DNA of 64,000 nt from Aquilonibacter sp963703325. GTDB taxonomy: Bacteria; Vulcanimicrobiota; Vulcanimicrobiia; Vulcanimicrobiales; Vulcanimicrobiaceae. Positions within the stretch are counted from its first letter, which is position 1. Every line of letters begins with the position of its first letter. The translations under genes and the position numbers were made by a program. Shown here in pieces: positions 34,296-43,422 of the stretch. The notes beneath the pieces were generated by a model. It saw only the letters and a list, made by a program, of their open reading frames with translations, was not told where the DNA came from and did no database searches. Where the stretch lies: the NCBI GenBank assembly GCA_963703325.1, contig OY969805.1:1240001-1304000 (forward strand). The letters run 5' to 3'.

Positions 34296-36925
34296 TGGCT
34301 CGCAAACGACCGAATCGCCTGATGCTCCTCGACACCTACGGTCTGGTGTACCGCGCGTTCTTCGCTTTGCCGCCGCTTACCACGGTGCGCGGCGTGCCGA
34401 TCAATGCCGTGTACGGCTTCACGATGATGCTCAACAAAATTATCAACGACGAGAAGCCCACCCACATAATCGCCGCCTTCGACAAGGGGATGCCGGCCGA
34501 GCGCGTGGCCCTCTATAAGGAATATAAAGCGCAGCGCGACGCGATGCCCGACGATCTGCGCAGCCAATTCGCACTGGTGCGCGACGTGCTGGCCGTGCAT
34601 CACATTCCGATCGTCGAGATCGAAGGACAAGAGGCCGACGACATCATCGCCACGCTCGCGCGGCAGGCCGAAGAGGCCGGCGAAGACGCACTGGTGGTGA
34701 CGGGCGATCTCGACCTGCTGCAAATCGTCGACGAACATACCACCGTCCTCACCACGCGGCGCGGTATCACTGAGCTCGGACGCTACGACCCCGCTGCCGT
34801 CTACGAGCGCTTCGAACTGCAGCCGAATCAGCTGCCCGACTATCGCGGGCTCAAAGGCGATCCGTCGGACAATCTGCCCGGCATTCCGGGCGTCGGCGAA
34901 AAGACGGCGACCAAGTTGCTCAAGGCCGCGGGCTCGCTCGATGCGCTGGTGGCCGATCCGTTGCTCGCCGGCAGTCCCAAACTCGAGAAGCTCGTGCAAG
35001 ACTACGGCGCGCAGGCGCAGATTTGCCGCGACGTCTCGATCGTGCGCCGCGATCTTCCGCTCACCATCGACTGGGAGCGACGCTACGAAGCACCGAGCGA
35101 CGCGGCGCTTTATCCGCTCTACGCGCAACTCGAATTCAAAACGTTGCTGGCCCGCTTGAAAGCGCCGGTCGACGGGCTGCCGCTCTTTGCCGGCGATGCA
35201 AAGCTCGACGGCACGTACCGCAGCTACATCGCATCGGTCGATCCGCCGGAGTTCGCGCGCCTTGCCGAGGAAATCCGCGCGCTTGCGACCGGCGAGCGGC
35301 TCGCGCTTGCGGTGCGCGACGACGCGATCGGCCTCTCCGGTACGCGCGGCACCGGCATCGCGTTTGCCGCCGGCGCGCTCGAGCACGAACCGGTGCGCGC
35401 GGCGCTGCTGCACGTCCTTGAGACATCGCCGCGGGTCGTGGCGTACGACGCCAAGCGGGTAGGCCGCCTGCTCGATGCGCACGGTGTTGCTTTGACCGGC
35501 GTTGCCGATGATGCGATGCTCGCCGCACATCTGCTCAACCCGTCGCGCGCATTTTCCGCGATCGCGGATGCTGCGGCGGAACACTTGTCCGGCGCGCCCG
35601 TCGATGATGCCGCCGCGCACGCGGATGCGACCCTGCAGTTGCTCGACGTCATGCGGCCGGTGCTCGAAGAGCGCGCGCAGATGCGCGTGTACGAGGAGGT
35701 CGAGGTCCCGCTCGCGCCGCTGCTTGCGCGCGTGGAGGCAGCGGGCATCGCCGTCGACCCATCGGAACTCGCCGTGCTGGCCGAGGAGGTCGATTCCGCG
35801 GCTGCCCGCTTGCAACAGCGCATCTACGATTTCGCCGGCGAGGAATTCAACATCGGCTCGCCGCTGCAACTCGGCAATATTCTCTTCGGCAAGCTGCAGA
35901 TTCCGGGCGGCAAGAAAACCAAGACCGGCTGGGCGACCGGCGTCGAAGTCTTACAAGGCTTGGCGAAGGACTACCCGATTTGTGCGCTGGTGCTGGAATG
36001 GCGCGAGGTGACCAAACTCAAGAACACCTACATCGACGTCATCCCACAGTTGCTCGATGCGCAATCGCGCTTGCACACCGTCTTCAATCAAACCGCAACC
36101 GCAACCGGGCGCCTCTCGTCGACCAATCCGAACCTGCAGAACATTCCGGTGCGCGGCGATTTGGGACGGCGCATCCGCAAGGCGTTCGTAGCAAAGAACC
36201 GCGACTACGTGCTGGTCGCTGCCGACTACAGTCAGATCGAACTGCGGCTGATGGCCGATCTCTCCGGCGACGAGGCGATGCGTAGTGCCTTTGAAGACGG
36301 TCAAGACATTCACGATTTCACCGCGCGACAGATCTTCGGCGTTGGTAGCGAGGCGAGCGTTGACGGTAACCAGCGTCGTATGGCTAAGAGCGTCAACTTT
36401 GGTCTGCTCTACGGGATGTCGGATTTTGGTCTCGCGCAGCGCTTGGAGATTCCGCGCGCGCAGGCGCGCGAGATCACCGAGGCTTACTTTGCGCGCTTCC
36501 CTTCGGTCCGGTCCTACATCGATCGTACGCTCGAGGAGGCGCGTGAGCTCGGCTATGTGACCACGATTCTGGGACGGCGCCGCTACATGCCGGCGTTGAC
36601 CTCGAGTAATTACATGCTCCGCTCCGCGGCGGAACGCGAAGCGACCAATGCACCATTACAAGGCAGCGCCGCCGACCTGATGAAGCTCGCGATGGTGAAG
36701 ACCGATCGGGCGGTTCGCGCGGCCGGGCTCGACGCGACGATGCTCTTGCAGATTCACGACGAGTTGATCTTCGAAGTGCGGCGCGATCAGGTGCAGGCGC
36801 TCGCCAATCTCGTGCGCCGCGAAATGGAGGAGGCCTTGGCGTTATCGGTCCCGCTCGAAGTGACGGTAAAATCCGGCGCGAACTGGTATGACGTCGAGAT
36901 GATGGTGGAGGAAGCGCAAATATGA
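34295..36925 (+). CDS. polA: DNA polymerase I
   Basis: 876 residues. N-terminal 5'-3' flap exonuclease (about 1-290: LLDTYGLVYRAFFALPPL, EADDIIATLARQAEEAGEDA, GVGEKTATKLLK), then a degenerate 3'-5' exonuclease domain (about 300-470), then the polymerase domain with DYSQIELR (Asp644), RRMAKSVNFGLLYGMSDFG (finger helix) and IHDELIFEV (Asp822, Glu823). I find no DTET/ExoII/ExoIII acidic residues in the middle domain, so proofreading is probably lost, as in Taq polymerase. Performs Okazaki-fragment maturation and gap repair. Confidence 0.97.
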   Translation: MARKRPNRLMLLDTYGLVYRAFFALPPLTTVRGVPINAVYGFTMMLNKIINDEKPTHIIAAFDKGMPAERVALYKEYKAQRDAMPDDLRSQFALVRDVLAVHHIPIVEIEGQEADDIIATLARQAEEAGEDALVVTGDLDLLQIVDEHTTVLTTRRGITELGRYDPAAVYERFELQPNQLPDYRGLKGDPSDNLPGIPGVGEKTATKLLKAAGSLDALVADPLLAGSPKLEKLVQDYGAQAQICRDVSIVRRDLPLTIDWERRYEAPSDAALYPLYAQLEFKTLLARLKAPVDGLPLFAGDAKLDGTYRSYIASVDPPEFARLAEEIRALATGERLALAVRDDAIGLSGTRGTGIAFAAGALEHEPVRAALLHVLETSPRVVAYDAKRVGRLLDAHGVALTGVADDAMLAAHLLNPSRAFSAIADAAAEHLSGAPVDDAAAHADATLQLLDVMRPVLEERAQMRVYEEVEVPLAPLLARVEAAGIAVDPSELAVLAEEVDSAAARLQQRIYDFAGEEFNIGSPLQLGNILFGKLQIPGGKKTKTGWATGVEVLQGLAKDYPICALVLEWREVTKLKNTYIDVIPQLLDAQSRLHTVFNQTATATGRLSSTNPNLQNIPVRGDLGRRIRKAFVAKNRDYVLVAADYSQIELRLMADLSGDEAMRSAFEDGQDIHDFTARQIFGVGSEASVDGNQRRMAKSVNFGLLYGMSDFGLAQRLEIPRAQAREITEAYFARFPSVRSYIDRTLEEARELGYVTTILGRRRYMPALTSSNYMLRSAAEREATNAPLQGSAADLMKLAMVKTDRAVRAAGLDATMLLQIHDELIFEVRRDQVQALANLVRREMEEALALSVPLEVTVKSGANWYDVEMMVEEAQI

Positions 36926-37365
36926 TCGCCGTGCTTCTCGCCGCATTGATTGCGCAGGCGACGCCTGCGCCGCAGCATTTACCGCTGATGGTCGTGCATG
37001 CGCCGCGCGCAACGCTGACGCTGCAGGTCGCCAATACCGAAGACGAGCGCGAGACCGGCTTGATGAGCGTGACGCACTTGCCCAAGCATGCGGGAATGGT
37101 GTTCGCTTTCGAGCAGGATGCGCCGATAACGTTTTGGATGAAAAACACGCTTGTGCCGCTCGATATGGTGTTCGTGGCTGCCGACGGAACCGTGCGCAGC
37201 GTCGCGGCGAACGTGCCGGTCGTTCCTGAGACGACGGCCGATGATGCGATTCCGCGCCGCTCGGGCACGGCGAAGTTTGTGATTGAATTGCCTGCGGGTG
37301 AAGCCGCTACCGACGGAATTGTGACAGGAACCCGCCTCACAGATTTGGTCGAATTACACCGCTAG
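36922..37365 (+). CDS. DUF192 family secreted protein
   Basis: 147 residues, start overlapping the polA stop (ATGA). Signal peptide about 1-18, then the DUF192 signature: VANTEDERETGLMSVTHLPK, MVFAFEQDAPITFWMKNTLV, PLDMVFVAADG. The family is widespread and uncharacterised; structures show a small barrel. Translational coupling with polA probably reflects operon packing. Confidence 0.9.
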   Translation: MIAVLLAALIAQATPAPQHLPLMVVHAPRATLTLQVANTEDERETGLMSVTHLPKHAGMVFAFEQDAPITFWMKNTLVPLDMVFVAADGTVRSVAANVPVVPETTADDAIPRRSGTAKFVIELPAGEAATDGIVTGTRLTDLVELHR

Positions 37366-37401
37366 CGTCACTGTTTCGCGGCGTACCGCGTTATAGAGGG
37401 C

Positions 37402-37782
37402 ATGAAACGTTTACTTCTGTCGGCGATGGCGCTGGGAGCAGCGCTGGTCGCGACACCTTTTTGTGCATCCGCTGAGAGCACGATCTCACCGGAGCTCGCA
37501 CAACCCGGAGCGATTTGCGGTCGCATCGACGTCGATCCGTTGACGGTCGTTGCGTTGGCATACGCGCCGGGCAGCCCCGAGAATATCATCGTTGCACGTT
37601 CTGCGACGGAAGTCGTAACCGCCAACGTGCAACCGGATGGCTCGTTCTGCTTCCTCCATCTGCAGCCCGACTTGCACGAGATCAGTGCCTTCGGTGACGA
37701 GCAGCCTGGCCAATATGATGCGCATATCACGCCGATCTCCGGCACGACGCAATATATCGTGGTGACTCGCCGCCGCGAGTGA
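37402..37782 (+). CDS. Secreted protein of unknown function
   Basis: 126 residues with a clear signal peptide (MKRLLLSAMALGAALVATPF, cleaved near CASA). The mature part has a beta-rich domain with GAICGRIDVDPLTVVALAYA and VQPDGSFCFLHLQPDLHEIS, a pattern like carboxypeptidase-regulatory (transthyretin-like) domains: G.....G.F.F..L......... Two Cys could form a disulfide. It lies between DUF192 and mutM on the same strand. Confidence 0.6.
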   Translation: MKRLLLSAMALGAALVATPFCASAESTISPELAQPGAICGRIDVDPLTVVALAYAPGSPENIIVARSATEVVTANVQPDGSFCFLHLQPDLHEISAFGDEQPGQYDAHITPISGTTQYIVVTRRRE

Positions 37783-37794
37783 TACGCTGGGCGT

Positions 37795-38607
37795 GTGCCC
37801 GAGTTGCCTGAGGTCGAGACGATCGCCCGCGGCCTAGCTCACACGGTCGCGGGCAAAACGATCAAATCCGTAAAGATTCACCTTCCAAAAATGGCCGTAG
37901 CGCCCCCGGGCGTCCGGTTTACCGCTGCCCTGCCCGGCGAGCGAATCGAGGGCGTAGGGCGGCGCGCCAAGTACGTGGTGATCGAACTTTCGTCGGGCCG
38001 GCGATTGGTCACCAGCCTGCGCATGACGGGGCGGCTCGTGCTCCAGCGGGCCGGAGAGACCGACTTTCCGGGTACCCACGTGGTGCTCCATTATACGGAT
38101 GGAACGCGGCTGAGTTTTGCCGACGTGCGGACGTTTGGCCGGATGCGGCTGGTCGAACCCGATGAGCCCTGGGATGCCGATCTCGGCGTCGAGCCCCTCA
38201 CTTCCGCCTTTACACCGGAGGGCTTTGCAGGTATGCTCTCTGGGCGGACGACGCCGATCAAGTCTTTATTGCTCGATCAGCATCGTATCGCGGGCATCGG
38301 CAACATCTATGCCTGCGAGGCGCTTTGGGAAGCCGGGATCCGTCCCGGCCGGCCCGCCAAAGCGTTGACCAAGCCGGCGATTCTCCGGCTGTATCACGCG
38401 ATCCGCGACGTACTCGCCCGTGCAACCGAAATGCGCGGTTCGAGCGTCGATGATTACGTGGATGCCGAAGGCCTCCGAGGGGGATTTCAAAACGTCCTCT
38501 CGGTGTACGGCAAGCTTGGAGAGCCCTGTTCGCGGTGCGGAAAACCGATCGTTCGAACGGTGATCGCGCAACGCGGAACCTGGTGGTGCAGAAACTGTCA
38601 GCGTTGA
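37795..38607 (+). CDS. mutM: Formamidopyrimidine-DNA glycosylase
   Basis: 270 residues with a GTG start fixed by MPELPEVETIARGL: Pro2 is the catalytic N-terminus and Glu3 its partner. Downstream: VVIELSSGRRLVTSLRMTGR, RIAGIGNIYACEALWEAGI (helix-two-turn-helix) and the C-terminal zinc finger CSRCGKPIVRTVIAQRGTW with CRNC. Removes 8-oxoguanine and formamidopyrimidines from DNA and nicks the abasic site. Confidence 0.97.
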   Translation: MPELPEVETIARGLAHTVAGKTIKSVKIHLPKMAVAPPGVRFTAALPGERIEGVGRRAKYVVIELSSGRRLVTSLRMTGRLVLQRAGETDFPGTHVVLHYTDGTRLSFADVRTFGRMRLVEPDEPWDADLGVEPLTSAFTPEGFAGMLSGRTTPIKSLLLDQHRIAGIGNIYACEALWEAGIRPGRPAKALTKPAILRLYHAIRDVLARATEMRGSSVDDYVDAEGLRGGFQNVLSVYGKLGEPCSRCGKPIVRTVIAQRGTWWCRNCQR

Positions 38608-38644
38608 TCCGCAAAAATACAAATTGTTAGGTAGGAACCACAAC

Positions 38645-39808
38645 ATCTCTACAACCGAAATCGCTCCCGCTACTTTAGAGGAAGATCAACTCGCACTCGA
38701 ACAGCGCCTCTATGAAGAGTCGCTGAAAGTCCTCGACGAGGGACAAGTTCTGAACGGCATGATCGTTCAGAAAGATAAAGATGAATTGCTCGTCGACGTC
38801 GGCGGTAAATCCGAAGGCGTGCTTCCATTCCGCGAACTTTCGCTCGCGATCGATCCCAAGGCGCTCAAGGTCGGTGACTACCTCGAGGTGATGATTCACC
38901 GCATCGACGATATGGACGGAACGCTGTTCCTGTCCGAGCGTCGCGCACGCGCGCTCAAGACCTGGGAGAAGGTCATTGAAGCGCACCAGAACGATGAAGT
39001 GATCGAGGCCACCGTGACGCAAGTCGTCAAGGGCGGCGTACTGGTCGACCTCGGCATGCGCGGCTTCGTGCCGGCATCGCAGATTCGGCGTCAGCCGGTC
39101 GGCAATCTCGACGAACTCGTCGGTCAGAAGCTGCGCCTCAAGGTGATCGATCTCGATCACAAGCGGCATCGCGTCGTGCTCTCGCAGCGCCTCGTGCTCG
39201 AAGAAGAGCTCCAGGCCAAGAAGCAAGAGCTGCTCGATACGCTTGAAGTCGGCCAGATTCGTGAAGGCGTCGTCGTCCGGCTCGCGGACTTCGGTGCATT
39301 CGTCGATCTCGGCGGCATCGACGGCCTCATTCATAACAGTGAGCTGAGCTACGCGCGGATCAAACATCCCTCAGAAGTGGTGAAGATCGGCGACATCGTC
39401 AATGTCGAGATCATGAAGTTCGATGCGGAAGCGAAGAAGGTGAGCCTTTCGCTCAAGCACGCGCTACCCGATCCGTGGGACGAGCACGCCGACAAGTTGT
39501 TCGAAGCGAACAAGCTGCAGGCGCAGATCGTCAAGGTCACGCCGAACTATCTGCTGGTCGAAATCTTCCCGGGTATCCTTGCGATGGTTCCCAAGGGCGA
39601 GTTCGACCCGAGCGCGCAGTTCAACGCGGGACAAGATGTCGAAGTCACGCTGCTCACGATCAACAGCGCGACCCGCCGCATCACCGCGTCGATCCAACAC
39701 GTAGCGGACGTTCCGCCCGAAGAGATCGAAGCGCTGACGCTCGACGAAGAAGTCGGTCTCGGCACGATCGCCGACGCCGTCACGCTACCGGACGAAGTCC
39801 AAGCGTAG
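38645..39808 (+). CDS. rpsA: 30S ribosomal protein S1
   Basis: About 387 residues with four S1 RNA-binding domains: VLNGMIVQKDKDELLVDVGG, VIEATVTQVVKGGVLVDLGM, IREGVVVRLADFGAFVDLGG and a divergent fourth (AQIVKVTPNYLLVEIFPGIL). E. coli S1 has six; four is usual in other phyla. It binds mRNA leaders to the small subunit. No ATG/GTG is found near the expected start. AGGTAGGA (38629-38636) lies 8 nt before ATC at 38645, where the natural reading is (M)STTEIAPATLEED. A TTG at 38624 is in frame but has no upstream ribosome site. ATC start, or a G-to-C error, are both possible. Confidence 0.95.
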   Translation: MSTTEIAPATLEEDQLALEQRLYEESLKVLDEGQVLNGMIVQKDKDELLVDVGGKSEGVLPFRELSLAIDPKALKVGDYLEVMIHRIDDMDGTLFLSERRARALKTWEKVIEAHQNDEVIEATVTQVVKGGVLVDLGMRGFVPASQIRRQPVGNLDELVGQKLRLKVIDLDHKRHRVVLSQRLVLEEELQAKKQELLDTLEVGQIREGVVVRLADFGAFVDLGGIDGLIHNSELSYARIKHPSEVVKIGDIVNVEIMKFDAEAKKVSLSLKHALPDPWDEHADKLFEANKLQAQIVKVTPNYLLVEIFPGILAMVPKGEFDPSAQFNAGQDVEVTLLTINSATRRITASIQHVADVPPEEIEALTLDEEVGLGTIADAVTLPDEVQA

Positions 39809-39826
39809 ACAGAGGCAAACGAAGAA

Positions 39827-39856
39827 AGGCGCGGGTTGAACCCGCGCCTTTTTTAT
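39827..39856 (+). terminator. Rho-independent terminator after rpsA
   Basis: Stem AGGCGCGGG (39827-39835), 5-nt loop, CCCGCGCCT (39841-39849), then a T-run. On the minus strand the same hairpin is followed by TTTCTTCG and can end the degenerate gene at 39853, so it may act in both directions. Confidence 0.9.
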
Positions 39857-40215
39857 TTGCCGTTATATAATGAGAAGGCTAAACGGCGTAGTTTTTCTTC
39901 TGTTTTCGTCGGGATAAGGCAGGTCCCGAACTGACCTTTGCCTTCGGTCGTGTAGCAGGTCACGATCCAGCGGCCGGCTTGCCGGACGAGTTGATTCTCG
40001 TCGCAAGCTCCAGGCCCGCAGCCGTCTCGACTGCGATGTACCAGTCGATCGAGGCCGGCTCACCGCGGTGTGACTGCGTGACCGCTGTCTCGATTCCATA
40101 CACGTCAGAAGAGCTCAGCTCCGATCTCATGCGTCACGACTGCGCCGACCGCCGGACCGATCGCTAGAACAATGCAGGCGGCGGCCAATGTCGTAAAGCG
40201 GGTGATACGTTTCAT
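39853..40215 (-). pseudogene. Broken gene for a small secreted protein
   Basis: AGGAG at 40221-40225 precedes an ATG at 40215 with an excellent signal peptide (MKRITRFTTLAAACIVLAIG, ending VGA), but the frame stops after 36 residues at ELF. Two further frames carry on without a start: SSDVYGIETAVTQSHRGEP with SIDWYIAVETAAG, then ENQLVRQAGRWIVTCYTTEG, ending LRRLAFSLYNGK at the stop 39853, directly before the terminator. Together they would make a Cys-containing secreted protein of about 115 residues. Two indels are needed, so a decayed gene or an error-rich stretch. Confidence 0.4.
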
Positions 40216-40529
40216 AAGAACTCCTATCGGAAGGTCTCTCTTAGGAATTGACGTGGATGATCGTAGAATTTGTGAACGACGAACTCTGCCCTTGCGGGTT
40301 GGCCGCGGAACCAAAGTCCGAGAAACTGCACTCGCCGGCCGCAATGGAAGCCGATGAGCTGTTTGCGACCGCACTGGTACAACCGGAGTTCAGGCAAATG
40401 CCGATATGCTCGCCGCAATTAGTATCCGCCTCGCACCCAGAAAAGGTTGTCTCGCCGCCGCCACCCCACCAGTCGACGAGGTGGCCGAAGTGCCCGAGGG
40501 TGAGGGCCCAAAAGAAGGAATGGGCGACG
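40216..40529. other. Gap of 314 nt with a Cys-rich open frame on the minus strand
   Basis: No supported gene. On the minus strand a frame ending at 40241 reads ETTFSGCEADTNCGEHIGIC, then LNSGCTSAVANSSS... and IIHVNS, with a hydrophobic stretch before it (FFWALTLGHFGHLVDWW). It looks like a secreted Cys-rich tail, but the only start codon lies antisense inside the next plus gene. It could be the 3' part of a decayed gene in the same minus unit as the broken gene at 40215. Confidence 0.3.
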
Positions 40530-40937
40530 ATGGCAATTATCCCTATGCTTCTTTTCGGGCTGTTGCTGGCGCAAGCCACGCCCTCACCCGACGTCACAGC
40601 GTCTCCGGCCTGTGCGACACCGGATCGTGCCGCAGTCGTCACGCACCCGGTCGCTCCCGAATATCCCGAGCAGTTACAGCAGCTCGATACCGGTGTGCTC
40701 GATGCGTACGTTTTGGTAACCGTCGATCCGAACGGCAAGCTCCTCAAAGCGGTCATCTGGAAGTCCTCGGGCTATGCTGCGTGGGACAACTCGGCGCTGC
40801 GGGCGGCACGGCTCAGCGAGTACGCGCCAAAGTATGTCGATTGCCACCCGACCACGGGGACGTATTACTTTCGCGCGGTTGGACGCCCGACGAATGTGCC
40901 GATCCCGCCGCGGATCCCGCTGCCGACGCCGACCTAG
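40530..40937 (+). CDS. Secreted TonB C-terminal-domain protein
   Basis: 135 residues from the ATG at 40530 (AGAAGGA about 10 nt before). Signal peptide MAIIPMLLFGLLLAQA. Then a TonB-C domain: APEYPEQLQQLDTGVLDAYV, LVTVDPNGKLLKAVIWKSSG and DNSALRAARLSEYAPKYVDC. No transmembrane anchor or proline-rich spacer, so it is an isolated TonB-C module, which often binds barrel or peptidoglycan partners. Starts 38 nt before coaE. Confidence 0.7.
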   Translation: MAIIPMLLFGLLLAQATPSPDVTASPACATPDRAAVVTHPVAPEYPEQLQQLDTGVLDAYVLVTVDPNGKLLKAVIWKSSGYAAWDNSALRAARLSEYAPKYVDCHPTTGTYYFRAVGRPTNVPIPPRIPLPTPT

Positions 40938-40975
40938 AGTGATCCCGCGGGGCCCAGGCGAACATTTCGCCTCCC

Positions 40976-41569
40976 ATGGCACTTCGGGTAGGCCTCACGG
41001 GTGGTATCGGCGCCGGAAAGAGCGAGGTGTCTCGTATCTTCGCGGAGTTGGGTGCCTATGTCATCGATACCGACGAGCTGGCACGCGAAGCGGTCGCCCC
41101 GAACTCCGACGGGTTGCTCGCGATTGCGCATACCTGGCCGCAGTTCGTTCGCGGCGGCGCGCTCGACCGTGGAGCGCTGGCGGAGGTCGTGTTCTCGGAT
41201 CCGCAAGCACTCGCCCGGCTCAATGAGATCGTGCATCCCTTCGTGCGGCGTCTGGCCAAAGAGCGGGAGACTCACGCCAAACCCGATCAGCTGATCGTGC
41301 ACGTCGTGCCGCTGCTCTTCGAAAGCGGCTACATCGATATGGTCGATCGCTCGGTGGTCGTCATTGCGCCGCTCGAGCAGCGGATCGCGCGCGTGGTCGA
41401 GCGCGATCACACCGATCCCGAGCACATCCTTGCGCGCGTCAAGACGCAAATCGATCCGGAAGAGGCCCGCGCGCGGGCCGACTACGTGATCGAAAATGAC
41501 GGTGATCTTGCGCACTTGCGCGAACGAACGCGTGCCGTGTACGATGCTCTCGCCGGAATAACACACTAG
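40976..41569 (+). CDS. coaE: Dephospho-CoA kinase
   Basis: 197 residues: P-loop GLTGGIGAGKS (residues 6-16), YVIDTDELAREAV, the lid region and HVVPLLFESGYIDMVDRSVV. Phosphorylates dephospho-CoA with ATP, the last step of CoA synthesis. Leads into the alpha-glucan operon, glgB starting 8 nt after it; the order is probably accidental. Confidence 0.96.
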   Translation: MALRVGLTGGIGAGKSEVSRIFAELGAYVIDTDELAREAVAPNSDGLLAIAHTWPQFVRGGALDRGALAEVVFSDPQALARLNEIVHPFVRRLAKERETHAKPDQLIVHVVPLLFESGYIDMVDRSVVVIAPLEQRIARVVERDHTDPEHILARVKTQIDPEEARARADYVIENDGDLAHLRERTRAVYDALAGITH

Positions 41570-41577
41570 CTTCCACC

Positions 41578-43422
41578 ATGCACTATCAATGGATGGGCGC
41601 ACACCATCGCTCCCGCGACGGTCAAGACGGCGTTGAATTCGCGGTGTGGGCGCCGAGCGCGCGCGCGGCGTGCGTCGTCGGGGATTTCAACGCCTGGAGC
41701 CTGGGCGCGCATTCGATGCAGGTCGACTATGCGACCGGTGTGTGGCGCGTCTTCGTCCCGCGCGTACCTGAAGGCGCGGGGTATAAGTTCGCAATCTACG
41801 CCGCCGACGGCGCGCTGCTTCCGCTCAAGGCCGATCCGTACGCGTTTGCATCCGAGTTGCGGCCGAACACGGCCTCGATCGTGACGCGTCTTCCTTCGTC
41901 GCAAAGCACTGCGTGGAGCGACGCGCGCGCCGAGTTGCAGCACCGCGCGGCACCGATGGCGATCTACGAAGTGCATTTGGGTTCGTGGCAACGCGTGCCC
42001 GAAGAAGCCAACCGGTTTCTCACCTACGATGAACTTGCCGACCGGCTCTTGCCCTACGTCAAGGAAATGGGCTTCACGCATCTGGAGTTGATGCCAATTT
42101 CGGAGCATCCGTTTGACGGATCGTGGGGCTATCAGCCGATCGGCCTGTACGCACCGACGTCGCGCTTCGGCACGCCGCAAGAGTTTCGCAACTTCGTCGA
42201 TCGCGCGCACGCGTTGGATATCGGCGTCATCATCGATTGGGTCGCCGGACATTTCCCAAGCGACGAACACGGGCTCGCGCTCTTCGACGGTACCCATCTT
42301 TACGAACACGCCGATCCGCGTCAAGGCTGGCACCCCGATTGGGACACGTACATCTTCAATGTTGGACGCACCGAAGTCGCCGATTATCTCGTGCACAACG
42401 CGCTCTTTTGGTTGCAGGAATACGGCGTTGACGGGCTGCGCGTCGACGCGGTTGCGTCGATGCTCTACCTCGACTACAGTCGTGAGCCGGGCGAATGGGT
42501 GCCCAACCAATTCGGCGGACGCGAAAATCTCGAAGCACTCGCCTTCCTTAAGCGCACCAACGAGACCGTCTATCGTGACGTGCCCGGCATCGTGACCGTG
42601 GCCGAAGAATCGACCGCGTGGCCGAAGGTGTCGGCACCGACCTATCTCGGCGGCCTCGGTTTCGGCTTCAAGTGGAACATGGGCTGGATGCACGATACCC
42701 TTGCCTACCTCTCGCACGAGCCGGTGCATCGCAAGTACCACCACGACGAGCTGACGTTTTCGCTGATCTACGCGTTTGACGAGAACTTCGTGCTACCACT
42801 CTCACACGACGAAGTCGTCCACGGCAAGGGCTCGATTTTGGAAAAAATGCCGGGCGATCGCTGGCAGCAATTCGCCAACGTGCGATTGCTCTACAGCTAC
42901 ATGTACGCGCATCCGGGCAAGAAACTGCTCTTCATGGGCGATGAATTCGCGCAGAGCCGCGAATGGAATCACGATCGCAGCCTGGATTGGGACGTACTCA
43001 TCGACGATCAAGGCTGGCATGCCGGGGTGAAGCTGCTGGTGCGCGATCTCAACCATCTCTATCGCGCCACCGCAGCGCTGTACGAACGCGACAACGAGCG
43101 CGAGGGCTTCTCCTGGATCGATCATCAGGACGTGGAGAACTCGGCGATTGCCTTCATTCGCCACGCCCGCGATCCGGGCGACGTTCTCGTTGCCGTCTGT
43201 AACTTTACGCCGGTCGTGCGCTACGGCTATCGCGTCGGTGTTCCCGCCGCCGATCAATATGAAGAAGTGTTCAACAGCGATTCGGCCCGTTACGGCGGGA
43301 GCAACGTCGGAAATATGGGGCTCGTCGACGTCGAAGCAATTCCGTCGCACGGGCGCGAGCAATCGCTGTCGATCACGTTGCCGCCGCTTGCCGCGGTCTA
43401 CTTTCGGCCGGTGCGCGCGTGA
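41578..43422 (+). CDS. glgB: 1,4-alpha-glucan branching enzyme
   Basis: 614 residues, lacking the extra N1 module of the E. coli enzyme. CBM48 (about 1-110: FAVWAPSARAACVVGDFNAW), GH13 barrel with the nucleophile Asp290 in GLRVDAVAS, acid/base Glu343 in VTVAEESTAWP and Asp411 in LSHDEVVHGKGS, then a C-terminal sandwich. It cuts alpha-1,4 chains and rejoins them as alpha-1,6 branches in glycogen. First gene of glgB-glgX-malQ-manC/pgm; its stop overlaps the glgX start (GTGA). Confidence 0.97.
   Translation: MHYQWMGAHHRSRDGQDGVEFAVWAPSARAACVVGDFNAWSLGAHSMQVDYATGVWRVFVPRVPEGAGYKFAIYAADGALLPLKADPYAFASELRPNTASIVTRLPSSQSTAWSDARAELQHRAAPMAIYEVHLGSWQRVPEEANRFLTYDELADRLLPYVKEMGFTHLELMPISEHPFDGSWGYQPIGLYAPTSRFGTPQEFRNFVDRAHALDIGVIIDWVAGHFPSDEHGLALFDGTHLYEHADPRQGWHPDWDTYIFNVGRTEVADYLVHNALFWLQEYGVDGLRVDAVASMLYLDYSREPGEWVPNQFGGRENLEALAFLKRTNETVYRDVPGIVTVAEESTAWPKVSAPTYLGGLGFGFKWNMGWMHDTLAYLSHEPVHRKYHHDELTFSLIYAFDENFVLPLSHDEVVHGKGSILEKMPGDRWQQFANVRLLYSYMYAHPGKKLLFMGDEFAQSREWNHDRSLDWDVLIDDQGWHAGVKLLVRDLNHLYRATAALYERDNEREGFSWIDHQDVENSAIAFIRHARDPGDVLVAVCNFTPVVRYGYRVGVPAADQYEEVFNSDSARYGGSNVGNMGLVDVEAIPSHGREQSLSITLPPLAAVYFRPVRA

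Noticed and set aside
34220..35869. 549-residue minus frame across polA
   Set aside because: Covers the well-supported exonuclease/polymerase reading; composition is typical of a GC-rich shadow.
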